Shown here: positions 1 to 5,791 of the stretch, one piece after another
How the letters are laid out: the number at the start of each line of letters is the position of its first letter
Position numbering within the stretch: position 1 is the first letter of the stretch
From: Lachnospiraceae bacterium
Lineage (GTDB): Bacteria > Bacillota > Clostridia > Lachnospirales > Lachnospiraceae
Length of the DNA stretch: 8,009 nt
Direction of reading: 5' to 3'
NCBI GenBank assembly: GCA_900764225.1
Contig: CAAFNG010000445.1
Coordinates: 1-8,009, forward strand
Position numbers and translations under genes: made by a program
The notes under the pieces: model-generated
The model's input: the letters and a program-made list of their open reading frames with translations, nothing else
What the model was told of the DNA's origin: nothing
Databases searched by the model: none

Positions 1-22
1 CATCAAATTCGTTATTATCCAT
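1..22 (-). CDS. 5' end of a divergent gene, truncated by the window edge
   Basis: Reading the minus strand leftwards, an ATG at 22-20 opens a frame MDNNEFD that runs off the window. It is preceded at good distance by a strong Shine-Dalgarno sequence (GGAGG, then five bases, then ATG) and by a plausible promoter (separate entry). Only seven codons are visible, so no function can be given. The acidic, Asn-rich start is typical of a soluble N-terminus. It is divergent from ilvE, so the 190-bp gap between them carries both promoters. Confidence 0.65.
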
Positions 23-79
23 TTCTTCCTCCAACCTGTGTCAAAAATATGTTTCGACTTAATATTATAGATAGTTTTT

Positions 80-108
80 ATTATAGCGAAATCCCATATA
101 AATTACAA
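80..108 (-). promoter_or_regulatory. Predicted sigma-A promoter of the left-edge gene
   Basis: On the minus strand TTGTAA (108-103) and a perfect TATAAT (85-80) are separated by 17 bp, which puts the transcription start near 73 and gives a leader of about 50 nt. A second TATAAT lies at 69-64 but has no good -35 box. Confidence 0.5.
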
Positions 109-147
109 GCAAATGCAAAAAAGCAGTGAAAATTCGAAAATTGACTA

Positions 148-176
148 TTGAAGTCAGCACATAAAAGTTTTACAAT
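148..176 (+). promoter_or_regulatory. Predicted sigma-A promoter of ilvE
   Basis: TTGAAG (148-153), a 17-bp spacer and TACAAT (171-176) put the start near 183, about 30 nt before the ilvE start codon. A TTGACT at 141-146 looks better as a -35 hexamer but would need a 24-bp spacer. The short leader leaves no room for a T-box or a classical leader-peptide attenuator, both common at branched-chain amino acid genes. A small inverted repeat (TGACT-5-AGTCA, 142-156) overlaps the -35 box. Confidence 0.55.
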
Positions 177-212
177 GGTAAAAAGTAAAAATTCGCAAAC
201 GGAGGAATCGTC

Positions 213-1238
213 ATGGAAAAAAAGAACATTGACTGGTCCAGTATCGGATTCGGCTACATGCCAACCGACTACAGATATGTCTCTAATTTTAAAGATGGTA
301 AATGGGATGAGGGTACATTAAGCACAGATCCTAATATCGTATTGAATGAGTGTGCCGGTGTACTTCAGTATTCTCAGAGTGTATTCGAGGGACTGAAAGC
401 CTACACAACAGAAGACGGACATATCGTTACATTCCGTCCTGACCTGAACGCAGAGCGTATCGCTGCTTCTGCTGCAAGACTTGAGATGCCGGTATTCCCG
501 AAAGACAGATTTATCGATGCTGTTAATCAGGTTGTGAAAGCCAACGCTGCATGGGTTCCGCCATATGGTTCAGGCGCAACACTTTATCTTCGACCATACA
601 TGTTTGGTTCCAACGCCGTAATCGGTGTTAAACCAGCTGATGAATATCAGTTCCGTATCCTTACAACACCGGTTGGACCGTACTTCAAGGGCGGTGCTAA
701 ACCGATCACCATCCGTGTCAGCGACTTCGACCGTGCCGCACCTTGTGGAACAGGTAACATCAAGGCCGGCCTGAACTACGCAATGAGCCTTCATGCTATC
801 GTAGACGCTCACAAACAGGGCTTCGACGAGAACATGTATCTTGATCCTAAGACACGTACCAAAGTCGAGGAGACAGGCGGAGCAAACTTCATCTTCGTAA
901 CAAAAGACGGCAAGGTTGTAACACCGAAGTCTGACAGTATCCTTCCTTCTATCACACGTCGTTCTCTGATCTACGTTGCAAAAGAGTACCTCGGACTGGA
1001 AGCTGAAGAACGCGAGATTTACTTCGATGAGGTTAAAGATTTCGCAGAGTGCGGTCTTTGCGGTACTGCTGCTGTTATCTCTCCGGTTGGAAAGATCAAC
1101 GACCACGGCAAAGAAATCTGCTTCCCAAGCGGAATGGAGAAGATGGGACCGGTTATCCAGAAACTGTACGACACACTGACAGGTATCCAGATGGGACGTA
1201 TCGAAGCTCCAGAGGGATGGATCCACGTAATCGAGTAA
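213..1238 (+). CDS. ilvE: Branched-chain amino acid aminotransferase (BCAT, fold-type IV PLP enzyme)
   Basis: Cytoplasmic enzyme that reversibly transfers the amino group between leucine, isoleucine or valine and 2-oxoglutarate, the last step of branched-chain amino acid synthesis. The 341-residue length fits the longer BCAT class that includes the mammalian enzymes, rather than the ~300-residue E. coli type. Visible hallmarks are the N-terminal YSQSVFEGLKAY block (53-64), the LYLRPYMFG substrate-pocket segment (124-132), the PLP lysine in GTGNIKAGLNYA (K184), the VEETGGANFIFV segment (218-229) and the phosphate-binding GTAAVISPVGKI loop (284-295). The start is set by GGAGGAA at 201-207, six bases upstream. 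An unusual detail is a Cys-Gly-Leu-Cys pair (280-283) directly before the GTAA loop. Codon use is biased to frequent codons, suggesting high expression. It stands alone between its own promoter and a double terminator. The family call is firm; preferred direction in vivo is not visible. Confidence 0.97.
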   Translation: MEKKNIDWSSIGFGYMPTDYRYVSNFKDGKWDEGTLSTDPNIVLNECAGVLQYSQSVFEGLKAYTTEDGHIVTFRPDLNAERIAASAARLEMPVFPKDRFIDAVNQVVKANAAWVPPYGSGATLYLRPYMFGSNAVIGVKPADEYQFRILTTPVGPYFKGGAKPITIRVSDFDRAAPCGTGNIKAGLNYAMSLHAIVDAHKQGFDENMYLDPKTRTKVEETGGANFIFVTKDGKVVTPKSDSILPSITRRSLIYVAKEYLGLEAEEREIYFDEVKDFAECGLCGTAAVISPVGKINDHGKEICFPSGMEKMGPVIQKLYDTLTGIQMGRIEAPEGWIHVIE

Positions 1239-1267
1239 TCCTTAAAACAAACGATATAACTTTCAAG

Positions 1268-1304
1268 ACAGGCTGTTTATCCCAAAATAAGCAGCCTGTT
1301 TTTT
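1268..1304 (+). terminator. Rho-independent terminator of ilvE
   Basis: A 13-bp stem with one G-U pair (1268-1280 with 1287-1299) encloses the six-base loop CCCAAA and is followed by six T residues. It begins 29 nt after the ilvE stop codon. The other strand has no T-run after the stem, so it acts only on + strand transcripts. Confidence 0.9.
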
Positions 1305-1312
1305 ATGCAGCA

Positions 1313-1355
1313 AAAAAAGATGCAGCACAGTTTCTCACCATGCTGCATCTTTTTT
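1313..1355. terminator. Bidirectional terminator between ilvE and folA
   Basis: GATGCAGCA (1319-1327) pairs perfectly with TGCTGCATC (1341-1349) around a 13-base loop. The stem is flanked by six or more A residues on the left and six T residues on the right, so on either strand a U-run follows the hairpin. It serves thyA-folA from the right and backs up the ilvE terminator from the left. Confidence 0.88.
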
Positions 1356-1378
1356 CATGATCAGATCTGACCGATCTT

Positions 1379-1870
1379 TTATTTTTTTCTCTCATATTTC
1401 ACAAACGCATATTCCAGGTCAAAATATGTCTGCTCATCGCTCTCTGCTGTGATCTCCCACTCCGGATCCTCGTCAAGATTCGGGAAATAAGCATCTGCCT
1501 CATATGCAAAATCAATCTTCGTCACATGAGCCACATTACAGTATGGGAGCATCTGCTTATAGATGCTGTCACCACCAATACAGTATACATCTTCTGAAGG
1601 ATATTTCTCCACTTCCTTCAGTGCTTCCTCAATGCTGTGTACGATCACTGCCCCCTTCACCTGATAATCTTTATTTCCGGTAATAACAATATTGGTTCTG
1701 TTCTTAAGCGGAAGTCCGTTTGGAAAAGATTCCAGGGTCTTTCTTCCCATAATGACCACCTTGCCGGTAGTCTCCTGGCGAAACATCTTCATATCTGCCG
1801 GAATGCTCACCAGAAGCTCATTGTTCCTTCCGATGCCCCAGTTCTTGTCTGCTGCTACGATAATATTCAT
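1379..1870 (-). CDS. folA: Dihydrofolate reductase
   Basis: Reduces dihydrofolate to tetrahydrofolate with NADPH in the cytoplasm, and is the target of trimethoprim. The 163-residue length is usual for bacterial chromosomal DHFR. Visible motifs are the N-terminal AADKNWGIGRNNELL with the mobile loop, the acidic substrate-binding residue in IPADMKMF (D26), the NADPH-binding MGRKTLESFP (41-50), the arginine of LKNRTN (R58) that contacts the folate glutamate, VYCIGGDSIY with the GG turn (99-100), and a normal C-terminal strand pair. A TTG six bases upstream (1876) also opens the frame, but the only good ribosome site (AAAGGA, 1883-1878) is 7 nt from the ATG at 1870 and only 1 nt from the TTG, so the ATG is chosen. 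It follows thyA after 41 nt with no promoter or terminator between, so the two are cotranscribed; ThyA makes the dihydrofolate that this enzyme recycles. Confidence 0.96.
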   Translation of the reverse strand: MNIIVAADKNWGIGRNNELLVSIPADMKMFRQETTGKVVIMGRKTLESFPNGLPLKNRTNIVITGNKDYQVKGAVIVHSIEEALKEVEKYPSEDVYCIGGDSIYKQMLPYCNVAHVTKIDFAYEADAYFPNLDEDPEWEITAESDEQTYFDLEYAFVKYERKK

Positions 1871-1877
1871 CTCCAAG

Positions 1878-1883
1878 TCCTTT
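1878..1883 (-). promoter_or_regulatory. Ribosome binding site that decides the folA start
   Basis: AAAGGA on the minus strand lies 7 nt before the ATG at 1870. It is too close to the alternative TTG codon at 1876, which favours the shorter 163-residue product. Confidence 0.7.
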
Positions 1884-1911
1884 CTGTTCTTACAAAATCA
1901 TACCACTATTC

Positions 1912-2760
1912 TTATACCGCAATCGGAATATTTTTGATCTGCGGCCAGGTTTCATAATTCTCAACGATCAGGTCGTCCGTTGTAAATTTATAGAAATCTT
2001 TTACTTCCGGATTCAGTTTTACTGTCGGTGCCGGATACGGTTTTCTGGAGATCAATTCCTTGATCACCGGAATATGTCTGTCATAAATATGGCAGTCCGC
2101 GATCACGTGAACCAGTTCTCCTGCTTCCATATCGCAGGCCTGTGCGATCATCATCAGAAGAAGGGAATACTGGCATACATTCCAGTTATTTGCCGCCAGG
2201 ATATCCTGAGATCTCTGATTCAGCACTGCATTGAGAACCAGCTTGTCTTTGCCCGGCTCCTTGGTCACATTGAAAGTCATGGAATATGCACACGGATAAA
2301 GATTCATCTCATGAAGATCCTGATGCACATAAATATTGGTCATGATTCTTCTGCTGTACGGATTGTTCTTAAGGTCAAAAAGAACTCGATCCACCTGATC
2401 CATCATACCTTCTTTATACTGATGTTTCACACCAAGCTGATAACCATAGGCTTTTCCGATGGAGCCATTCTCATCTGCCCAACTGTCCCAGATATGGCTG
2501 TGAAGATCGTGAATATTATTGGATTTCTGCTGCCAGATCCACAAAATCTCATCCATGGCACTCTTAAGTGCTGTTCTGCGCAAGGTCAGCGCCGGAAATT
2601 CTTTGCGGAGATCATAACGGTTCACAACGCCGAATCTCTTGATCGTGTAAGCCGGTGTTCCGTCCTCCCACACAGGACGTACCTTCTCTCCTTCTGTACT
2701 GGTGCCATTCTCTATGACATCCTTGCACATGTCAATAAATATATTATCTGCAAGACTCAT
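1912..2760 (-). CDS. thyA: Thymidylate synthase (ThyA type, folate-dependent)
   Basis: Converts dUMP and 5,10-methylene-tetrahydrofolate to dTMP and dihydrofolate, the only de novo route to thymidylate where ThyX is absent. The 282 residues show the phosphate-binding RR pair in NPYSRRIMTNIY (137-138), the catalytic cysteine in NLYPCAYSMTF (C157), LNQRSQDILAANNWNVCQYS (180-199) with the phosphate-binding Arg-Ser and the dUMP-recognising Asn (N194), and ADCHIYDRHI (D222, H224, Y226). The catalytic Cys is followed by Ala, not by the His of the E. coli-type PCH motif; from memory B. subtilis ThyA and its phage phi3T relative have PCV here and share the NPEVKDFYxFTxDD tail, so this belongs to that branch. 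The start has GGAGG at 2774-2770, nine bases upstream. First gene of a thyA-folA operon with its own promoter. Confidence 0.96.
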   Translation of the reverse strand: MSLADNIFIDMCKDVIENGTSTEGEKVRPVWEDGTPAYTIKRFGVVNRYDLRKEFPALTLRRTALKSAMDEILWIWQQKSNNIHDLHSHIWDSWADENGSIGKAYGYQLGVKHQYKEGMMDQVDRVLFDLKNNPYSRRIMTNIYVHQDLHEMNLYPCAYSMTFNVTKEPGKDKLVLNAVLNQRSQDILAANNWNVCQYSLLLMMIAQACDMEAGELVHVIADCHIYDRHIPVIKELISRKPYPAPTVKLNPEVKDFYKFTTDDLIVENYETWPQIKNIPIAV

Positions 2761-2779
2761 TTCGTATTTCCTCCCCTGT

Positions 2780-2836
2780 ATTTTGTCCGTTTCATTACTG
2801 TTTATTTCTCAAGCAACATTTCATTTTGTCTGTTTC
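2780..2836. repeat. 14-bp direct repeat pair in the thyA leader
   Basis: ATTTTGTCCGTTTC (2780-2793) and ATTTTGTCTGTTTC (2823-2836) differ at one base and start 43 bp apart, about four helical turns. Both lie between the thyA -10 box and its ribosome site; the distal copy overlaps the predicted start of transcription near 2832. The arrangement could be a pair of repressor sites or chance. Confidence 0.6.
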
Positions 2837-2838
2837 CT

Positions 2839-2868
2839 ATTCTAACATACTTCTTCGCTCTCTGACAA
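2839..2868 (-). promoter_or_regulatory. Predicted sigma-A promoter of thyA-folA
   Basis: On the minus strand TTGTCA (2868-2863), an 18-bp spacer and TAGAAT (2844-2839) preceded by TG one base upstream (extended -10). Both hexamers match five of six consensus bases. The start would be near 2832, giving a leader of about 70 nt that is too short for a tetrahydrofolate riboswitch. Confidence 0.68.
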
Positions 2869-2921
2869 CCCGCGCGACATGCTCCATTATAACATTCGTC
2901 CCGTTATTTTACCCTTTTCTC

Positions 2922-2950
2922 TGGACTTTTTCCCGTATGAGTGCTATATT
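2922..2950 (+). promoter_or_regulatory. Predicted extended -10 promoter of the vanZ-like gene
   Basis: TGGACT (2922-2927), exactly 17 bp, then TATATT (2945-2950) preceded by TG one base upstream (2942-2943). Transcription would begin around 2957, which is at or next to the ATG of the gene, implying a leaderless mRNA. Confidence 0.5.
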
Positions 2951-2957
2951 AAGACCC

Positions 2958-3488
2958 ATGAAAATACTAATTACATTATTAAAACCTTTTTCTTTTGCAC
3001 CTGCGATCCTGATGATGTGCGTGATCTTTTCTTTCTCCTCGCAGACCGGAGAAGTGTCCGGAGCCTTAAGCTATAAAATCAGCTATCAGATCGTGGAAAC
3101 CAAAAACGAAATATTAGCCTCAGGAAAAAGCCCTGAGCAGCTTTCCCAGGAAGCTTCCAGCATTGAATTCTATGTCCGCAAGGCTGCCCATATGACAGAA
3201 TACTGTCTGCTGGCCATCTCTATCTCCTTTCCGCTGTATGTTTACGGTGTCAGAGGTGTCTGGCTTATGCTTCTTGCAGGAATCATATGTGTCGCTTTCG
3301 CCGGTACGGATGAATACCATCAGTCCTTCGTGGATGCCCGTGGTCCTTCTGTGAGGGATGTCTGCATTGACAGCACCGGTTCCCTTATCGGAACCCTGCT
3401 GGTACAGACATTTTGCTGGTCCACTCTGCACACACCCGGCAGAAAACAATCGCGAAAAAAGAAGCGTAATTCACGAAAACGCAAATAA
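2958..3488 (+). CDS. VanZ-like family integral membrane protein
   Basis: Small polytopic membrane protein of the VanZ-like family, named after the teicoplanin-resistance accessory protein VanZ; the biochemical role is unsettled and most chromosomal members are not tied to resistance. The 176-residue product shows the family blocks in order: a first membrane helix ending in FSFSSQTGE (24-32), an outside or loop stretch, RKAAHMTEY (74-82), a helical hairpin (about 83-115), and the signature GTDEYHQSF...R...DVCIDSTG (117-141) followed by a last helix. The tail is strongly basic (RKQSRKKKRNSRKRK). The open frame extends upstream to 2826, but residues before 2958 overlap the thyA promoter, do not resemble the family, and no in-frame ATG has a ribosome site. 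The ATG at 2958 matches the usual family N-terminus and lies about where the promoter starts transcription. Divergent from thyA; function here unknown. Confidence 0.88.
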   Translation: MKILITLLKPFSFAPAILMMCVIFSFSSQTGEVSGALSYKISYQIVETKNEILASGKSPEQLSQEASSIEFYVRKAAHMTEYCLLAISISFPLYVYGVRGVWLMLLAGIICVAFAGTDEYHQSFVDARGPSVRDVCIDSTGSLIGTLLVQTFCWSTLHTPGRKQSRKKKRNSRKRK

Positions 3489-3527
3489 ATGAAATTACAT
3501 AGTAATTCAGCAAATTGATCAAAAACC

Positions 3528-3586
3528 AAAACCGGAATATCCGCACAGAAGCTTTTTTATAAGCCTTGTGCCGGATATTCCGGTTT
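3528..3586. terminator. Long bidirectional terminator between vanZ-like gene and the malQ block
   Basis: A 16-base arm AAAACCGGAATATCCG (3528-3543) is exactly complementary to 3571/3572-3586, with one bulged C at 3571; four more pairs (CACA/TGTG) continue inside and a small GCTT/AAGC stem lies at the tip. T-runs follow the stem on both strands (TTTT on the right; TTTTGGTTTTT reading left). Both flanking genes converge on it. Confidence 0.88.
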
Positions 3587-3617
3587 TATGTATCTGCGGC
3601 TCCTATCCGCATCTCTA

Positions 3618-4049
3618 TCATTCCGCGGAATTGTTCTCAACAGTTTCCTCTTCACTGTCTTCCTGCACATCATCCAGATTCTCCGCCAGATGTGCCCTCT
3701 CGGAGATTGACATCTTTTTCTTTGAATTCTCCTCGATCACTTTTTTAGCCATCTCTTCCTGCACGGCAGCTTTCTCTGCACCCTCTTTCGCAAGATTGCG
3801 AACTGCTTTTATAAGAAGCACCGCTCCGATCACAATAAAAATACCGCCGGCCACAAGAAATCCCTTGCTGGCATCATCTGTGCCCTTCAGGATTCCCTCG
3901 CACAAACGATATCCCGTATACACAAGATAACCACCTGCAAAGATCCACAGGATACTGCTTCTTGTGGAAGAATTCCCCTGTCTCTCTTCTGCTTCCGGAT
4001 GTTTTTCCTGCTGCAGAGCTTCGTTGTTTTCGTTTTTCTGTTCTTCCAT
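3618..4049 (-). CDS. Small two-helix membrane protein, unknown function
   Basis: I do not recognise a named family. The 143 residues consist of a charged, Glu/Gln/Asn-rich N-terminal region (1-30), two hydrophobic helices (about 32-50 and 63-81, the second rich in Gly/Ile/Val) joined by a short polar loop, then a long Lys/Glu/Ala-rich helical stretch (84-112) and a very acidic tail ending EEETVENNSAE. There is no signal-peptide cleavage site; both ends most likely face the cytoplasm, with a tight hairpin in the membrane. The start has AAGGA seven bases upstream. It begins 23 nt after the malQ stop with no terminator between, so it is translated from the malQ transcript. The stop is TGA, which shows that UGA is used as a true stop here. 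Confidence 0.8.
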   Translation of the reverse strand: MEEQKNENNEALQQEKHPEAEERQGNSSTRSSILWIFAGGYLVYTGYRLCEGILKGTDDASKGFLVAGGIFIVIGAVLLIKAVRNLAKEGAEKAAVQEEMAKKVIEENSKKKMSISERAHLAENLDDVQEDSEEETVENNSAE

Positions 4050-4072
4050 GTGTTTTCCTTTCTTTCTGACTG

Positions 4073-5602
4073 TTATTTATCAGTCTCTTTCGTATCCTCG
4101 GAGCCATTCTCTTCCTGCTTTACGATTCTTCCGTAAAGCTTTGTCATTTTATAGATTTTTTTGATCGTTTCCTCCGTAAGCTGGCCTTTCTTCATCCGCC
4201 ATTTCCAGTTGTCGCCAAGTGTAGACGGCTCATTGATCCTGGCCTCGTTTCCAAGGCAGAGATAATCCTGCACCGGGATCACACAGCGATCCGCAACACT
4301 GGACATGGCCGCACGAATCAGACTCCACACAGCCGCTGTTTCATGCTTGCCCTCACAGCCGATATAAGCTTTTGCAAAATTCCGGTCGTGCTGGTTCAGA
4401 TTCCGGAACCATCCTCTTGTCGTCTCATTGTCATGAGTTCCTGTATATACTATGCAGTTTCTCTCATATCTGTGTGTCAGATACGGGCTGTCCTCGTTCG
4501 CATCAAAAGCAAACTGCAACACCTTCATTCCCGGGAAGCCGGATTCCTCAACCAGCTGAATCACGCTGTCTGTGAGAAGGCCAAGATCCTCTGCAATCAC
4601 ATTTAATTTCCCCAGATTCTTCTCCAGTGTACGGAACAGCTCGATTCCCGGGCCTTTTTCCCAGTGACCGAATTCCGCTGTCTTATCTCCGTACGGAATA
4701 AAGTAATACTCATCAAATCCACGGAAATGATCAATACGGACCACATCATATAGTTTCATGCAGTTTGCCATACGACGCGTCCACCAGGCATACTCTGTTT
4801 TTTTGTGATAATCCCAGTCATAAAGAGGATTTCCCCAGAGCTGTCCTGTTGCGGAAAAAGCATCCGGCGGACATCCTGCCACACCGATCGGCAGATTCTC
4901 CTTATCAAACTGGAAAAGCTCCGGCTGTGACCACGCATCCGCGCTGTCAAAAGCAACATAGATCGGCACATCTCCGATGATCTCCACGCCATGCTCATTG
5001 GCATAAGTCTTCAGTTCTGTCCACTGTTTAAAAAACCAGTACTGCTGGAAACGGTAAAACTCCACTTCCCTGGAAAGCTTCTCACCGGCTTCTCCCAGAG
5101 CTGTTTTTTCTCTGTTTTTAAGCTCAGCCGGCCACTCTATCCAGCTGATTCCGCCAAGGCTGTCCTTGATTGCCATATACAGGCAGTAATCCTCAAGCCA
5201 TGCAGCGTTTTCCTTCACAAATTTCTGATATTCCGCATCTGCCTGACAATCATATTTCTCAAAAGCTTTTCTCAGAAGACGGAATCTGGAATTGTAGATT
5301 TTCTCATAGTCCACATAGCTCTTATTTCCGCCCCAGTCACAATCCTCGCAGTCACCTTCCTCAAGATATCCCTCTTTTATAAAAGCTTCCAGATCAATAA
5401 AATACGGATTTCCCGCAAATGTGGAAAAAGACTGATACGGTGAATCTCCATATCCGGTAGGTCCCAGAGGCAGGATCTGCCAGTATCTCTGTCCTGCTCT
5501 CACCAGCTGGTCTACAAATTCATAAGCTTCCGCTGAAAAGCAGCCGATTCCGAATCTGGACGGAAGGCCGGATACCGGAAGCAAAATTCCACTTGCTCTC
5601 AT
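4073..5602 (-). CDS. malQ: 4-alpha-glucanotransferase (amylomaltase, GH77)
   Basis: Transfers alpha-1,4-glucan segments between malto-oligosaccharides, releasing glucose and feeding longer chains to glycogen or maltodextrin phosphorylase; cytoplasmic. The 509-residue length is the compact bacterial amylomaltase size. The GH77 core is complete: N-terminal RASGILLPVSGLPSRFGIG and LPLGPTGYGDSPYQSFSTFAGN (45-65), GDVPIYVAFDSADAW (210-224), the nucleophile Asp in VRIDHFRGF (D291), the acid/base Glu in NVIAEDLG (E338), and the transition-state Asp in YTGTHDNETTRGW (D391). The start ATG has AGGGGGA nine bases upstream (5618-5612). It has its own promoter inside the end of the upstream hydrolase reading frame, and a membrane protein follows in the same transcript. 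The acidic C-terminal tail after 496 is not part of the family core. Confidence 0.97.
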   Translation of the reverse strand: MRASGILLPVSGLPSRFGIGCFSAEAYEFVDQLVRAGQRYWQILPLGPTGYGDSPYQSFSTFAGNPYFIDLEAFIKEGYLEEGDCEDCDWGGNKSYVDYEKIYNSRFRLLRKAFEKYDCQADAEYQKFVKENAAWLEDYCLYMAIKDSLGGISWIEWPAELKNREKTALGEAGEKLSREVEFYRFQQYWFFKQWTELKTYANEHGVEIIGDVPIYVAFDSADAWSQPELFQFDKENLPIGVAGCPPDAFSATGQLWGNPLYDWDYHKKTEYAWWTRRMANCMKLYDVVRIDHFRGFDEYYFIPYGDKTAEFGHWEKGPGIELFRTLEKNLGKLNVIAEDLGLLTDSVIQLVEESGFPGMKVLQFAFDANEDSPYLTHRYERNCIVYTGTHDNETTRGWFRNLNQHDRNFAKAYIGCEGKHETAAVWSLIRAAMSSVADRCVIPVQDYLCLGNEARINEPSTLGDNWKWRMKKGQLTEETIKKIYKMTKLYGRIVKQEENGSEDTKETDK

Positions 5603-5673
5603 ATTTACGAATCCCCCTGTTTTCTCAGTAGTCGCGCCCTCTTACAAATGTCTGCAGGAGCACTCCGGTTCTT

Positions 5674-5702
5674 ATTATAACATTGTGCCTTACAGGCTTC
5701 AA
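5674..5702 (-). promoter_or_regulatory. Predicted extended -10 promoter of malQ
   Basis: On the minus strand TTGAAG (5702-5697), 17 bp, then perfect TATAAT (5679-5674) preceded by TG one base upstream. The start would be near 5667, giving a leader of about 65 nt. The -35 box overlaps the second stop codon of the hydrolase frame (5701-5699). No terminator is visible between hydrolase and malQ, so some malQ message may come from further upstream. Confidence 0.68.
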
Positions 5703-5791
5703 AGTCCTTTTTTGTGGATATATATAAATATATCATGATATACGCGCTCATGATCCTTCTCATTCAGTATCTCATGGCGCATTCCGGGATA
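5699..5791 (-). pseudogene. C-terminal segment of the alpha/beta hydrolase beyond an in-frame TGA
   Basis: Directly after the TGA at 5794-5792 and in the same frame, 30 codons read YPGMRHEILNEKDHERVYHD and ten more residues ending in KKGL, then TGA at 5701-5699. This is the expected end of serine aminopeptidase/monoacylglycerol lipase-like hydrolases: the RHE motif carries the catalytic histidine (H288 if the TGA is counted as codon 282) and the last helix follows. No start codon or ribosome site precedes it, so it can be made only by readthrough. It is the detached tail of the gene to its right. Confidence 0.85.

Noticed and set aside
570..1226. 218-codon open frame antisense to ilvE
   Set aside because: It is a shadow of the ilvE codons: Cys/Ser-rich, no family resemblance, no ribosome site, and lies fully inside a certain gene.
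2761..2832. Tetrahydrofolate riboswitch upstream of thyA-folA
   Set aside because: The predicted leader is only about 70 nt and shows direct repeats instead of the paired arms expected of a folate riboswitch.
2074..2865. 263-codon open frame antisense to thyA
   Set aside because: Covers thyA in the opposite direction with no recognisable motif and no upstream initiation signals; thyA is unambiguous.
2826..2957. Longer N-terminus for the VanZ-like protein (44 extra residues from 2826, or a start at 2937)
   Set aside because: The stretch overlaps the thyA promoter and the gene's own predicted promoter, has no ribosome site, and does not look like the family N-terminus, which begins with the first membrane helix after 2958.
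3595..3611. Small hairpin TGCGG/CCGCA after the 143-residue protein
   Set aside because: Five-base arms without a T-run on either strand; the strong bidirectional terminator next to it explains termination.
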